Source: Janthinobacterium sp. 67 (GTDB taxonomy: Bacteria; Pseudomonadota; Gammaproteobacteria; Burkholderiales; Burkholderiaceae_D). From it: a stretch of 64,000 nucleotides of DNA. How positions within the stretch are numbered: position 1 is the first letter of the stretch; every line of letters starts with the position of its first letter. Both the position numbers and the translations under genes were made by a program. The notes under the pieces were generated by a model, which did no database searches, was not told where the DNA came from, and saw nothing but the letters and a program-made list of their open reading frames with translations. Positions 17,350-26,523 of this stretch are shown in pieces. The DNA lies in NCBI RefSeq assembly GCF_002797895.1, contig NZ_PGES01000001.1, positions 992,001-1,056,000 of the forward strand. Reading direction: 5' to 3'.

Positions 17350-18635
17350 GTGGATGGCTCCCGCACGGGCTGCAACGGTGCGGCGATACCGCCGGCGGGC
17401 GCCTCCGCCTCGGCAGGCAAGCCCAGCATGGCGCCCAGGCCGCGCAGGTTGCGCTCCCAGTCGTAATCCAGCAAGACCAGCTGGCGTGCCGCCGCGCCCA
17501 TGGCCGTGCCGTTGCCTTCGGCCGCGCCGCCCTGGGCATTGCGCAGCACGCGCGCCGCATGGTGGATGAATTCGGCGTCGTCGCGCGCCAGCAGCAGTTC
17601 CAGGCCCGGCTGGGCCGCGATGCCTTCGAGCGCCTGCGGCGTGGCCAGTACGATCTTGCCCATCGCCATCGCTTCCAGCACCTTGTTCTGCACGCCGCGG
17701 GCGATGCGCAGGGGGGCCACGGCCAAGGCCGCGCCGGCCAGGTAGGGGCGGATGTCGGGCACCTTGCCCGTCACCACCACGCCCGCCACCCTGGCCAAGG
17801 CCGTCACGGCGGGCACGGGCGCGCTGCCGACGATATAAAACTGCAACTGGGGAAACTGGCGTCGCAGGGCGGGCCAGACGTGGCGCACGAACCATTGCAC
17901 GGCGTCGACATTCGGCCAGTAATCCATGGCGCCCGTAAACACGAGCGCCTGCGCCCCGGGTGGATAGATTGTGCTCTGCGCCGGCATGGGCGCGAAATAG
18001 TCCGTGTCGACGCCGTTATTGAAAAATCCCGTCTTGCGCCGGGCCATCGGGGCGCACTGGCGGAACAGGGCCGCCTCGGCCGGCGAGACGAAGCTGGCGG
18101 CCGTGAATTGCTGGGCGATATGGCGTTCGTACTGCAACAGCAGCTGCGCTTCGCGCCGGTACAGCAGCGACATGGGCCACGGTTTGCTGTCGCCATACTG
18201 GCGCCATTTGTCGGAATCGACGTCGACGAAATCGATCACGCGGTGCAGATGGCGCCCCGCGCTGCCGTCGATGTATTGCGCCATGGGGCCGGAAAAAGCC
18301 AGCGCATGGCGCAACTTGCCGTTGGACAGCAAACCTTCGACCCATTGCAGCAGGCGCGCGTCGCGGTAGTAGTGCACGCTCATGGCCTGGCGCGACAGCA
18401 ACGCCTGCGCGGCGCGCCAGCGGGCCGGTCCCCGCTGCAAGTCGATGAAGCGCGTGCTGGCGCACAGGGCGGCCACGGTTTTCGTGTGTTGCCAGTCGTC
18501 GTCATCGTCGATGAAGCAGCCCAGGTGGACACGGAAATGCCGGCTCAGGTATTGCAACATGTGCCACGAACGTATCTTGTCGCCCTTGTTGGGCGGATAC
18601 GGCAGGCGGTGGGCGAGGAAGAGCAGTTCGCGCAT
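17346..18635 (-). CDS. XrtA-associated sugar transferase (stp1-type GT4)
   Basis: A 429-residue glycosyltransferase matching the XrtA stp1 group (TIGR03087-like): N-terminus LLFLAHRLPYPPNKGDKIRSWH, RVIDFVDVDSDKW, ASFVSPAEA, NNGVDTDYF, VFTGAMDYWPNVDAV and GVQNKVLEAMAMGK. The start at 18635 has AAGGAA seven bases upstream. It is coupled to xrtA by a 4-bp overlap and follows the FemAB gene by 14 bp. Predicted to act at the cytoplasmic face in assembly of the lipid-linked oligosaccharide. Confidence 0.92.
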   Translation of the reverse strand: MRELLFLAHRLPYPPNKGDKIRSWHMLQYLSRHFRVHLGCFIDDDDDWQHTKTVAALCASTRFIDLQRGPARWRAAQALLSRQAMSVHYYRDARLLQWVEGLLSNGKLRHALAFSGPMAQYIDGSAGRHLHRVIDFVDVDSDKWRQYGDSKPWPMSLLYRREAQLLLQYERHIAQQFTAASFVSPAEAALFRQCAPMARRKTGFFNNGVDTDYFAPMPAQSTIYPPGAQALVFTGAMDYWPNVDAVQWFVRHVWPALRRQFPQLQFYIVGSAPVPAVTALARVAGVVVTGKVPDIRPYLAGAALAVAPLRIARGVQNKVLEAMAMGKIVLATPQALEGIAAQPGLELLLARDDAEFIHHAARVLRNAQGGAAEGNGTAMGAAARQLVLLDYDWERNLRGLGAMLGLPAEAEAPAGGIAAPLQPVREPST

Positions 18636-18649
18636 GGTGGGTTCCTTGC

Positions 18650-19732
18650 TTAGCCCAGTTGCCGCACGATATGCGGCCCCAGCAGGTTGGCCAGCGGCAG
18701 CGGCAGGCGGCGCCAGGCGCGGATGAATAGCGCGTATTTCGGATTCAATGGATTGACCTCCGGCAAGGCCTTGGCGCGCACGAGTTGGTAGACATACGGC
18801 AGCGGCTGCGGCGTAAAGCCCCAATTCTTCTTGAAGTCGTAGGCCCCCGTGCCCAGCTTGCTGCGGCCGAAATCGAACAGGCGGTAGCCGCGCGCGCAGG
18901 CGCGGCGCATCGCTTCCCAGTACATGAAGTCGTTGGCGCCCGTGCTGCGGGCCAGCACGCTGCCGCCGCCGTAATATGGCAGCACTTCGTCGCGGAAATA
19001 GAACAGCAGCACGCTCGCTTGCGCCTGCTGGCCGTGATACACGGTGAGGATCTCGCAAGCCTTGCCGAAAACCGTGCGCAGCAGGGCAAAATGGCGGCGC
19101 GCGAAGACGGGCGTGCCCAGCCGGTGCACGCTGGCCGCATAGATCGGGTAAAAATGCTTGAGGTCATAATCGATGGCGCTGTGCAAGCCAGCCGCCATGG
19201 CCTTGCGCACGACGGCGCGCTGCTTGCGGGGAATGGCCAGCAGGTTCTGCTCGGCATCCGGATGCAGGGGACGGCGGAAGGTCGCGTACAGGGGTTTGTG
19301 CAGCCAGGATGAGTCTGCATCTTCCGGCAGTTCGCGCCAGCGGTATTCCAGGTGCCCCACGCCGAGGCGCCTGGCCAGCGCCAGCGCGGCGCTGTCGAGC
19401 GCCTGGCGGACGGAAGAACTGCCGCAGGCGATGCCGCCGTACACGCAAAACGGCAGCGAGACGAGGGCGGAGCCGAACATGCGGCTGCGCAGATGGGCCA
19501 GCGGCAGCACGCCGGCAATGTGTCCATCCTGTTCCGCGTACAGGAAATGGCTGTCGTGGTGAAAACCTTGCTCCATGATGGTTTGCCAGCCGGCCCGGTG
19601 AAAGAAGGTCGCATCAGGGCACGTGTCGACAAAGGCGTCCCAGCGCGCATGTTCGTTCCCCTGCAGGGACCGCACGGCGATGGCGGCGCTCGATGGTGCC
19701 GGGTCGGGAGCAAGGCGGGCCTCGTGCATCAT
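18650..19732 (-). CDS. FemAB-like GNAT protein, XrtA/PEP-CTERM system associated
   Basis: A 360-residue protein of the FemAB/GNAT group found in exosortase A loci (TIGR03019-like): DATFFHRAGWQTIMEQGF, YAEQDGHIAGVLPLAHLRSRMFGSALVSLPF, YGGGSVLARSTGANDFMYWEAM, FDFGRSKLGTGAYDFKKNWGF. Relatives use aminoacyl-tRNA to add amino acids to cell-wall precursors; here the acceptor is presumably a polysaccharide or lipid-linked precursor. Two adjacent ATGs (19732, 19729) overlap the stop of the deacetylase gene, indicating coupled translation. Confidence 0.9.
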   Translation of the reverse strand: MMHEARLAPDPAPSSAAIAVRSLQGNEHARWDAFVDTCPDATFFHRAGWQTIMEQGFHHDSHFLYAEQDGHIAGVLPLAHLRSRMFGSALVSLPFCVYGGIACGSSSVRQALDSAALALARRLGVGHLEYRWRELPEDADSSWLHKPLYATFRRPLHPDAEQNLLAIPRKQRAVVRKAMAAGLHSAIDYDLKHFYPIYAASVHRLGTPVFARRHFALLRTVFGKACEILTVYHGQQAQASVLLFYFRDEVLPYYGGGSVLARSTGANDFMYWEAMRRACARGYRLFDFGRSKLGTGAYDFKKNWGFTPQPLPYVYQLVRAKALPEVNPLNPKYALFIRAWRRLPLPLANLLGPHIVRQLG

Positions 19733-20580
19733 GTGCTTTCCAGAAAAATACGGTCCATGCGGTCCCAGGAAAAGTCGCGCGTCAGGCGCCCCAGTCGCGC
19801 TTCCATGCGCCCCAGGTTCAGGTAGTGGCGAAAGCGCGTCCTGGCGTCGAGGCCGGGCGGGCGCGGCTGGCCGGGGTCGAGTTCCCAAGGATGAAAATAG
19901 AATATGCCAGCTTGCCCGTCGCGCGAATTGATGCGTCGCAAAAGCCAGCGCGACAGTGCATACGGCATCAGCCTGAAATAACCGCCGCCGCCGGCCGGCA
20001 GGTTGCGCCCGCGCAGGCGCACGGTGCTGACGGGCAATTCCAGCACGCCGTGCGGCCCGCGCGGGCGCCAGGCGAAGCGGGGAGCATCGGGCATGCCGTA
20101 ATGGTCGTGGCGGATCGGGTAGATGCTGGAACTGTAGCCGTAGCCCGCTTCCTGCAGCTCGTCGAAAGCCCACAGGTTGGCCGCGCCGATGGAAAAGCTG
20201 GGCGCCCGGTAGCCGCGCACGGCCAGCCCCGTTATTTGCTCGAGGATGGTCTTGCTGCGGCGCACGTCGTCGGCGAACTGCGCGGCGGACTGCTCGCTGG
20301 CGCGCAGGTGCGCGTAGCCGTGGCTGGCCACCTCGTGTCCGGCGTCGGCCACGCGGCGCAGCATGGCCGGATAACGCTCGGCGATCCAGCCCAGGGTAAA
20401 AAAGGTGGCGTGAATGCGCCTGCTGTCGAGCAGCAGCAGGATGCGCTCGATATTCGCCTCGACCCGGCATTCCAGGCGGGGCCAGTCGGCGCGGGCGATG
20501 TGCGGCGCGAAGGCGGACACCTGAAAGTAATCTTCCACGTCGATGGTGAGCGCGTTGCGCAAAATCACCGGCGGCGTCAT
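19729..20580 (-). CDS. Polysaccharide deacetylase, PEP-CTERM locus subfamily
   Basis: A 283-residue NodB-homology (CE4) deacetylase. TIDVEDYFQ carries the catalytic/metal Asp14, ATFFTLGW follows, and HEVASHGYAHL gives metal ligands His87 and His91; GYRAPSFSI and the late FYFHPWELD complete the family motifs. It matches the XrtA locus subfamily (TIGR03006-like). It would remove N-acetyl groups from the exopolysaccharide or its precursor; no signal peptide is visible. Its start overlaps the wecB stop (ATGA) and its stop overlaps the femAB start. Confidence 0.93.
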   Translation of the reverse strand: MTPPVILRNALTIDVEDYFQVSAFAPHIARADWPRLECRVEANIERILLLLDSRRIHATFFTLGWIAERYPAMLRRVADAGHEVASHGYAHLRASEQSAAQFADDVRRSKTILEQITGLAVRGYRAPSFSIGAANLWAFDELQEAGYGYSSSIYPIRHDHYGMPDAPRFAWRPRGPHGVLELPVSTVRLRGRNLPAGGGGYFRLMPYALSRWLLRRINSRDGQAGIFYFHPWELDPGQPRPPGLDARTRFRHYLNLGRMEARLGRLTRDFSWDRMDRIFLEST

Positions 20581-21737
20581 GGCGCGCTCCGGCGCGCCGC
20601 CAGCCAGGGCGCGACGACGGCGGCGATGCGCTCGGCCGCGCAGCCATCCCACAGGGGCGGAATGCGGCCCCGCTTGCCACCCGTGTCGAGGATGACACCC
20701 GCCAGCGCCAGGATGGCGGCCGGGTCCGTGCCCGCGAGGGTGTTCGTGCCGTCGCTGACCGTGACGGGCCGCTCCGTATTGTCGCGCAAGGTCAAGCAAG
20801 GCACGCCCAAGGCCGTGCTTTCTTCCTGGATGCCGCCCGAATCCGTCAGCACCAGGCGCGCGTCCTGCATCAGGCCCAGCATTTCCAGGTAGCCCAGCGG
20901 CGGCAGGCGGACGATGGCATGCCGCGCCAGCAGCGCTTCCAGGCCTGCCAGGCGCAAGCTGGCCAGGGTGCGCGGGTGGATGGGAAACAGCAGCGGCAAC
21001 CGGGCTGACAGCTGCCCCAGCGCCTGCAGCAGCGCTTCCAGTTGCGCCGGCGCATCCACGTTCGACGGCCGGTGCAAGGTCAACAGGCCATACGCGGGCG
21101 GGCAGGCGTGGCCGTGGGCGCGCAGGGTGGCGGCGGGTTGTACCGCGCGCGGCAGCTGCCGCCGCAGGCTGTCGATCATGACGTTGCCCGTGAAATGGAT
21201 GCGTTCCGGGGCGATGCCTTCGCGCAGCAGGTTGGCGCGCGCGCCTTCCTCGCTGGTCAGCAGCAGGCTGGATAATTGATCCGTCAGCACGCGGTTGATT
21301 TCCTCGGGCATGCGCCGGTCGCCGCTGCGCAATCCCGCCTCGACGTGGATCACGGGAATGTCCCGCTTGGCCGCCACCAGCGCGCAGGCGAGGGTGGAAT
21401 TGACGTCGCCCACCACCAGTACGCCATCGGGCGCCAGCGGCGGGTGCCCGTCGAGCACGGCGTCGAAGCGGCGCATGATGTCGGCCGTCTGCAGCGCGTG
21501 GTTGCCGGAGCCCACGTCGAGGCAGATGTCGGGCGGACGCATGTCCAGGTCCGCAAACAGCTGGCCATTCATGGCCGTGTCGTAGTGTTGGCCGGTATGC
21601 AATAAAGTCACCCGCACGGAAGGCGTCTGGCGGGCCAGGGCGGTCAGGATGGGCGCCATCTTCATCAGGTTCGGGCGCGCGGCCACCACGCACAGCAGGT
21701 GCGCCGGCGCGGCAGGCGCTAGAGAGCGGTCGGACAT
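20577..21737 (-). CDS. wecB: UDP-N-acetylglucosamine 2-epimerase (non-hydrolysing)
   Basis: A 386-residue WecB-family enzyme interconverting UDP-GlcNAc and UDP-ManNAc. Motifs include AARPNLMKMAPIL, LLHTGQHYDTAM, VVGDVNSTLA, HVEAGLRSGDRRMPEEINR, FTGNVMIDSL, TLHRPSNVD, FPIHPRT, LTDSGGIQEESTALGVPCLTLRDNTERPVT. Within this locus it would supply a ManNAc-type building block for the repeat unit. Coupled to the downstream deacetylase by a 4-bp overlap. Confidence 0.95.
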   Translation of the reverse strand: MSDRSLAPAAPAHLLCVVAARPNLMKMAPILTALARQTPSVRVTLLHTGQHYDTAMNGQLFADLDMRPPDICLDVGSGNHALQTADIMRRFDAVLDGHPPLAPDGVLVVGDVNSTLACALVAAKRDIPVIHVEAGLRSGDRRMPEEINRVLTDQLSSLLLTSEEGARANLLREGIAPERIHFTGNVMIDSLRRQLPRAVQPAATLRAHGHACPPAYGLLTLHRPSNVDAPAQLEALLQALGQLSARLPLLFPIHPRTLASLRLAGLEALLARHAIVRLPPLGYLEMLGLMQDARLVLTDSGGIQEESTALGVPCLTLRDNTERPVTVSDGTNTLAGTDPAAILALAGVILDTGGKRGRIPPLWDGCAAERIAAVVAPWLAARRSAP

Positions 21738-21749
21738 GCTGCGGCCTCC

Positions 21750-23279
21750 TTAGAATCGCATGTTGAGCGTGGCGCTGACGCCGTTTTCCCGGTAGTCGCC
21801 GCCGCGGTTGCTGGCGTGCCGCGTGTGCCGCACGTCGATGGTGGCCGTCATGTTCGGCTGCAGGATGCGCGTGTAGCCGGCCGTCACGGTGATGTTGTTG
21901 TCGCGCCGGGGCGCGCTCAGCGAGCGCACGCCCGCGTAGCCGGCATTGACGTTCACGCTGGTGCGCGAGCTGGCTTGCCAGCTCCAGCCCACGTTGGCGC
22001 CGATCTGGCGCGTGCGGTCTTCGCTGCCGAATTCCACGCCGGGCAGCAAGCCGCTGTCGACGCCGCTGGCCGTTTGCGCCGTGCGGTCGACGGCCGAGAT
22101 ACCGGCGATCATCGTGCTTTTCGCCGTCGCGCGCGCCACCGTCAGCTTCAGCTGCTTTTGCAGGAAATAGCGGTGGCTGAAATAATTGAGGGCGCCCCGT
22201 TCCGGCCCCAGGTTGTTGGCGTAGCGCAGGAAGGCATCGATGCGCAGGCGCCGGTCGCGCGCGTTGGGGAAGATGCCACGCCACAATTGATCAAGCAGCC
22301 TGGCCGCGTCGGGGTCGCCCAGGCGCGAAAACTGGGTCGGCATGGTGGTGATGTTTTCGCTGTAATTGAGTTGCCAGTTGGTATGGCGCTGCAGGAAAGT
22401 GGCGTCCAGGCTGTAGGTGTTGCCAAAAAAGCGCTTGCCCGTGCTGAAGGCGACGCTGGTGCGCGGCGATGGCGTCCATACGCCGCCCAGCGACCAGAAG
22501 CGGCCTTCCGGCGCCTTGCCGCTGGTAGAGATATAACCTTCCTTTTCCATGCCGCCGCTGGCCGTGGCCGACCATCTGCTGTTGAACGGATAGCGCAGGC
22601 CCACGCTGCTGCGCTGCATGCGCACGGGCGCGAGCTTGCTGTCCTGGGTGCGGCGTACGTCGTGGCTGGCGTTCCACGTCCAGCCGTTGCCGCGCGGCTC
22701 GCCGCTGAGCAGCAATTCCATTTCGTCGCTGTGCACGGACAATAATTGGCCGCCGCTGTCGACCGTGTTGCGCGTGTAGCGCAGCTCGCCCGTGGCCAGG
22801 CCGCGAAAACGGTGGCGCAAATAGGGGCTGATGCTCGTGGTGCGCACGGTGCTCACATTGTCCGTGCCGGGCAGGTCGTCGATCAATTGGGGGCCGAATG
22901 GCGAGATGTTGCGCCGGCTCACGCTGGCGTTGGCATCGATGAAGAACCAGTCCTTGACCAGTTCGGCGTCGGCCGAGGCGCGCAGCTCGTGGTTGTCCGT
23001 GTCGGCGCGCTGTCCCGACAGGTATTTGTGCCAGCTGTAATCGAGGTGCACGCGCAGGCGGGGGCCCGTGCCGATGAGGGCGATGGCGGGCGCGATTTCC
23101 GTGATGAAGTCGGACTGCGCCTGGCCGGACGGCGCGCGCAAGCCATTGTCCGTGTAGCTTTCGCGCAATCGCAGCGACGGTTTCACGAGCCAGTCGACGG
23201 CGCCGGCCGGCAGGGGCAGCAGCAGGGACAGCAGCGGCAGCAGCGGCAGCGGCCTGCGGCGGCTAGTCGTAATGGCCAT
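21750..23279 (-). CDS. XrtA-associated outer-membrane beta-barrel protein (TIGR03016-type)
   Basis: A 509-residue protein with a signal peptide (LPLLPLLSLLLPLPAGA) and alternating-residue strands to the C-terminal Phe (GVSATLNMRF), typical of outer-membrane barrels. VDWLVKPSLRLRESYTDN and the whole layout match the PEP-CTERM-associated OM proteins (TIGR03016-like), thought to be part of the export route of the polysaccharide. The proposed start overlaps the end of the tyrosine-kinase gene by 17 bp; no other start would keep the signal sequence. Confidence 0.9.
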   Translation of the reverse strand: MAITTSRRRPLPLLPLLSLLLPLPAGAVDWLVKPSLRLRESYTDNGLRAPSGQAQSDFITEIAPAIALIGTGPRLRVHLDYSWHKYLSGQRADTDNHELRASADAELVKDWFFIDANASVSRRNISPFGPQLIDDLPGTDNVSTVRTTSISPYLRHRFRGLATGELRYTRNTVDSGGQLLSVHSDEMELLLSGEPRGNGWTWNASHDVRRTQDSKLAPVRMQRSSVGLRYPFNSRWSATASGGMEKEGYISTSGKAPEGRFWSLGGVWTPSPRTSVAFSTGKRFFGNTYSLDATFLQRHTNWQLNYSENITTMPTQFSRLGDPDAARLLDQLWRGIFPNARDRRLRIDAFLRYANNLGPERGALNYFSHRYFLQKQLKLTVARATAKSTMIAGISAVDRTAQTASGVDSGLLPGVEFGSEDRTRQIGANVGWSWQASSRTSVNVNAGYAGVRSLSAPRRDNNITVTAGYTRILQPNMTATIDVRHTRHASNRGGDYRENGVSATLNMRF

Positions 23280-24096
23280 AGCCGTAGTAGTCGTTGCCGG
23301 GGAATGATCTGGTCTTGTTGTAGATCAAATGAATGTGTTCGCAGGACTCGATCTGGCGCAGCGCTTCCTTGACGGCGTGCTGGGTCGTCGTTTCCGCCTC
23401 GACCACCATCACCACTTGTCCCATCTGTCCCACCAGCGCGTGCGCTTCGCTCGTGATCAAGAGGGGCGGCGAATCGAAGACGACGATGCGGTCGCTGTAG
23501 CGGCTGGCGATTTCGGCCAGCAGCCGGCTCATGGCCCGGCTGGCCAGCAATTCCGTCGCGTGCTTGTTGCTGCGCCCGGCGGGCAGGATGCTCAGGTTGG
23601 CCACGTTGGTTTTCAGGATCACGTCCGCCATGGCCAGTTGCGGGTCGAGCAGCACGTCCATCAGGCCCGGCTCCGGCGGCAAGCCCAGCACCTTCAGCAC
23701 AGACGGGCGCGCCACGTCCGCATCGACGAGCAGCACCGTGATATCCAGTTCCATGGCGATGCTCATGGCCAGGTTGATGGCGCAGTAGGTCTTGCCTTCG
23801 CCGGGCATGGCGCTGGTGACGACGATCAGGTTGCCGTGGCGGATGGCGTCGCTGCCGCTGGCGCGCGCCTGGCGCAGCAGCGGGCGCTTGATGATGCGGA
23901 AATCCTCGGCCACGGCGCTGCGCCCGCCATCGTGCGTGAGCATGCCTTGCTCGCTCAGCCGGGCCAGGTTCAGGGGACGATACTGGGGCGAGCGGGTCGC
24001 GTCCGTACCATCCGCACCGTCCACTCCATAAGGCACACTGGTCTCGGCCACGCCGAGGATGGTAGGTTCCTGCTTGCCGCTGTCCATGCTGTTCAT
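23263..24096 (-). CDS. XrtA-associated tyrosine autokinase (BY-kinase)
   Basis: A 277-residue cytoplasmic BY-kinase (TIGR03018-like). Walker A SAMPGEGKT is at residues 95-103, Walker A' VLLVDADVARPS at 121-132, and the Walker B-like VVFDSPPLL follows. The C-terminus has a Tyr-rich tail (NDYYGYGHYD) for autophosphorylation. It pairs with the chain-length determinant encoded 18 bp upstream to control polymer length. Its end overlaps the OM barrel gene. Confidence 0.93.
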   Translation of the reverse strand: MNSMDSGKQEPTILGVAETSVPYGVDGADGTDATRSPQYRPLNLARLSEQGMLTHDGGRSAVAEDFRIIKRPLLRQARASGSDAIRHGNLIVVTSAMPGEGKTYCAINLAMSIAMELDITVLLVDADVARPSVLKVLGLPPEPGLMDVLLDPQLAMADVILKTNVANLSILPAGRSNKHATELLASRAMSRLLAEIASRYSDRIVVFDSPPLLITSEAHALVGQMGQVVMVVEAETTTQHAVKEALRQIESCEHIHLIYNKTRSFPGNDYYGYGHYD

Positions 24097-24114
24097 CGTC
24101 GCTCCTTGGTGGAT

Positions 24115-25644
24115 CTAGAATTTCAGCAGCGCGGCCGTCATGACCCCGCCGTACAGCACGAACAGGCTGCCCAGGCAGGCGCCGAAGCCGTAACGGGCGC
24201 GGCGGCGGCGCACCTGCTGCAGCGGCGTCCAGTTCATCGATACCGTGCCCAGCACGTTCAAGCCCGTGGCGTCGCGCAGTTCGGCGGGGCTGAGGAAGGT
24301 GGGGCGCACCTGGCTGATGAGCAAGGCCGTGGCGACGCCGGCCACCAGGGCCGCACCCAGCGCCGCGGAAAACAGCAGCGGGCGGTTCGGGCCGACGGGC
24401 GCATATTGCACCGTGGGCGGGTCGATGATCTTGAAGGCCATCATCTCGGTGGTGGAACTGAGTTCGCCCGACAGCTTGGCCGCTTCGCGCCGTCCGATCA
24501 GCTTTTCATAGTTTTCCTTGTTGATGATGTAGTCGCGGTTCAGCTGCGCCAGCTGCGATTCCACCTCGGGCACGGCGTTGCTTTGGGCCAGCAGGCGTTC
24601 GTTGCGCGCGTTGTATTCCTGCACGCGGGCGCGGATGGCGGCCACCTTGGCGTCCGCATCCGTCAGCGCCACCTTCAGCTGCTGCAGCATGGGGCTGTAG
24701 TTCTTGCCCGGGTCGCCGGACGCCGTCTTCAGCTTGCTTTCCTCGATCTTGCGTTCTTCCAGCTGGGCCACCAGGCGCTTCGAGGCGATGATGTCGGGAT
24801 GCAATTCCGTATATTGCATGCGCAGGCTGTCGAGGTTTTTGTTGATCGACGCGATGCGCTCGTCAAGCTCGGGATTCGTGATGGAGGCCGCGTTCGGCTC
24901 CATGTCGAGCACGGGTTCGTCGCCCTCGATCTGGCTCTGGATGGCCTTGCGCGCCTGTTCGGCCTCGACCAGTTCCAGCTTGGCATTGTTCAGGCTGTCG
25001 GACGACATCAGCAGCTGGCTGCCGTAGTCGATGCCCTGGCGCGGCAGCAGCAGGTTGTTGCGGATCTTGAATTCCTTCACCAGGTTTTCCGCCGCGCTCA
25101 GCTTGTCTTCGTAATTCTTGATCTGCTCGTCGATGAATTGCACGGCCTTCTGCGAATCGCCCTTCTTGCCCTGGAAACTGCCTTCGACAAAGATGGTCAG
25201 CAGGCTTTGCACGACGTCGCGCACCAGCTTGGGATCGCGCCCGCTGTAGCTGATGGTGTAGATGTCATAGGCGTTGGTGCCGGTGATCTTGATGCGGCTC
25301 ATCAATTCGTCCAGCTGGGCCTCGTGCTCGCGCACGGTCTTCGAGTCCAGGTCGAGGTCGACCATGCGCATGACCCGCTCCACGTTGGGGCGGCTGAGCA
25401 GGGTGCGGCTCATGATGGCCACCTGCTGTTCCGTGTTCGGCACGCTGGTCATGCCGGCCATCAGCGGCTTGAGGATGGTTTGCGTATCGACAAACACGCG
25501 CGCCGACGTCTGGAAGTCGTCGGGCAGGGTGATCACCTTGATGAAGCCGACGATGGCCACCAGCCACGCCACCAGCACCGCATGCCAGCGGTATTTCCAG
25601 ATGCCTTTCAGGCTGGAAAGCAGTTGCTGTATCAATTCTTCCAT
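24115..25644 (-). CDS. XrtA-associated chain-length determinant (Wzz/PCP family)
   Basis: A 509-residue polysaccharide co-polymerase (TIGR03007-like). A membrane helix lies at about residues 19-36, the periplasmic part holds long coiled-coil segments (about 170-330), and a second helix (FSAALGAALVAGVATALLI) follows a Pro-rich NRPLLF-type segment. The start at 25644 has a GAAGGAAG ribosome-binding site. It is the first gene of the minus-strand XrtA operon, and the divergent 255-bp control region lies in front of it. It sets chain length together with the tyrosine autokinase. Confidence 0.93.
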   Translation of the reverse strand: MEELIQQLLSSLKGIWKYRWHAVLVAWLVAIVGFIKVITLPDDFQTSARVFVDTQTILKPLMAGMTSVPNTEQQVAIMSRTLLSRPNVERVMRMVDLDLDSKTVREHEAQLDELMSRIKITGTNAYDIYTISYSGRDPKLVRDVVQSLLTIFVEGSFQGKKGDSQKAVQFIDEQIKNYEDKLSAAENLVKEFKIRNNLLLPRQGIDYGSQLLMSSDSLNNAKLELVEAEQARKAIQSQIEGDEPVLDMEPNAASITNPELDERIASINKNLDSLRMQYTELHPDIIASKRLVAQLEERKIEESKLKTASGDPGKNYSPMLQQLKVALTDADAKVAAIRARVQEYNARNERLLAQSNAVPEVESQLAQLNRDYIINKENYEKLIGRREAAKLSGELSSTTEMMAFKIIDPPTVQYAPVGPNRPLLFSAALGAALVAGVATALLISQVRPTFLSPAELRDATGLNVLGTVSMNWTPLQQVRRRRARYGFGACLGSLFVLYGGVMTAALLKF

Positions 25645-25711
25645 GTCGCTTCCTTCAGGTGACGATGCTGCACGGTAGATGGGCTGGCGGCGCGGACAAC
25701 GACGGCGTCTT

Positions 25712-25747
25712 GCAAGAAATACTTGCTTGTTGAGTAAGCAAAGTATA
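25712..25747 (-). promoter_or_regulatory. Putative promoter/operator of the XrtA operon: -10 TATACT plus two inverted repeats
   Basis: On the minus strand TATACT (25747-25742) is a good -10 box, but no -35 hexamer stands at 15-18 bp, suggesting an activator. Two inverted repeats lie just downstream: TTGCTT-N7-AAGCAA (25723-25741) and GCAAG-N5-CTTGC (25712-25726), sharing bases. They would overlap the start of transcription. The function is inferred from position only. Confidence 0.35.
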
Positions 25748-25899
25748 GGGCGGCTGCGGAGCAAGATTTCCCAAGATGATTGCTTCTTGATACGCCTCAA
25801 GGTTCCCTTGCCGCGTTTTAATAATCATAGGAAGTTCGCGGCCCAGGCTGGTTCTGCGGGGCCGGCCATGGATGCGCCACCGACTCGAAGAGGCTCCGC

Positions 25900-26523
25900 A
25901 TGAATCCGTTTCGCCGTGCATTTTTCTGCAATACGCTGGGCCTGGCAGCCGCTGCCAGCCTGCTGGGTGCCTGCCGCACCTCCCTTCCGCTGGCTCCGTC
26001 CGACGACAGCGCCCCCATGCACGACTACATGATCGGGCCGGGCGACTCCGTCAACATCATCGTCTGGCGCAATCCCGAAGTGTCGCTGACGGTAGCCGTG
26101 CGGCCCGATGGCAAGATCACCACGCCGCTGGTCGAGGATTTGCCCGCCAGCGGCAAGACGTCGACCCAGCTGGCGCGCGACATCGAGCAAGCCTTGAGCA
26201 AGTTCATCCAGCAACCCGTGGTGACCGTCATCGTTACCAATTTCTCGGGGCCGTATGGCGAGCAGATCCGGGTGATCGGCGAAGCTGCCAAGCCGCAGGC
26301 GTTGCCGTACCGGCAGGGCATGTCGCTGATGGACGTGCTGATCGCGGTGGGCGGCATTACCGATTTCGCGGCAGGCAACAAGGCCAGCATCATCCGCATG
26401 CGCGAAGGCAACCAGCAGCAGCTGCGCGTGCGCCTCAACGATCTGTTGAAAGACGGCGATATTTCCGCCAACGTCATGATGCGGCCGGGCGACGTGTTAT
26501 TGATACCGGAAAGCTTTTTTTAA
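25900..26523 (+). CDS. XrtA-associated polysaccharide export lipoprotein (Wza-like OPX)
   Basis: A 207-residue outer-membrane polysaccharide export protein (TIGR03027-like). It has a signal sequence ending in the lipobox LLGAC (Cys25), then the Poly_export domain (YMIGPGDSVNIIVWRNPEVS, VRPDGKITTPLVEDL) and a SLBB-type domain (IRVIGEAAKPQALPYRQGMSLMDVLIAVGG). The end MRPGDVLLIPESFF is typical. It is divergent from the chain-length determinant across 255 bp, so both are probably controlled from the same region. It provides the channel for the polymer across the outer membrane. Confidence 0.94.
   Translation: MNPFRRAFFCNTLGLAAAASLLGACRTSLPLAPSDDSAPMHDYMIGPGDSVNIIVWRNPEVSLTVAVRPDGKITTPLVEDLPASGKTSTQLARDIEQALSKFIQQPVVTVIVTNFSGPYGEQIRVIGEAAKPQALPYRQGMSLMDVLIAVGGITDFAAGNKASIIRMREGNQQQLRVRLNDLLKDGDISANVMMRPGDVLLIPESFF

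Noticed and set aside
17350..17895. N-terminal extension of exosortase A to 708 residues
   Set aside because: The extension is Arg/Gly-rich and overlaps the stp1 glycosyltransferase coding sequence; family length fits the start at 17349.
20581..22284. Extension of the deacetylase frame to 851 residues
   Set aside because: Covers wecB and part of the barrel gene in a wrong frame; the family N-terminus begins at 20580.
23329..25662. 777-codon + strand frame opposite the tyrosine kinase and chain-length genes
   Set aside because: Antisense shadow; the minus-strand proteins have Walker motifs and proper starts with ribosome-binding sites.
25748..25775. Possible sigma-54 sites in the XrtA divergent region (GG-N10-GC matches)
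   Set aside because: Only the GG/GC core matches and other consensus bases do not; such cores are frequent by chance in GC-rich DNA.
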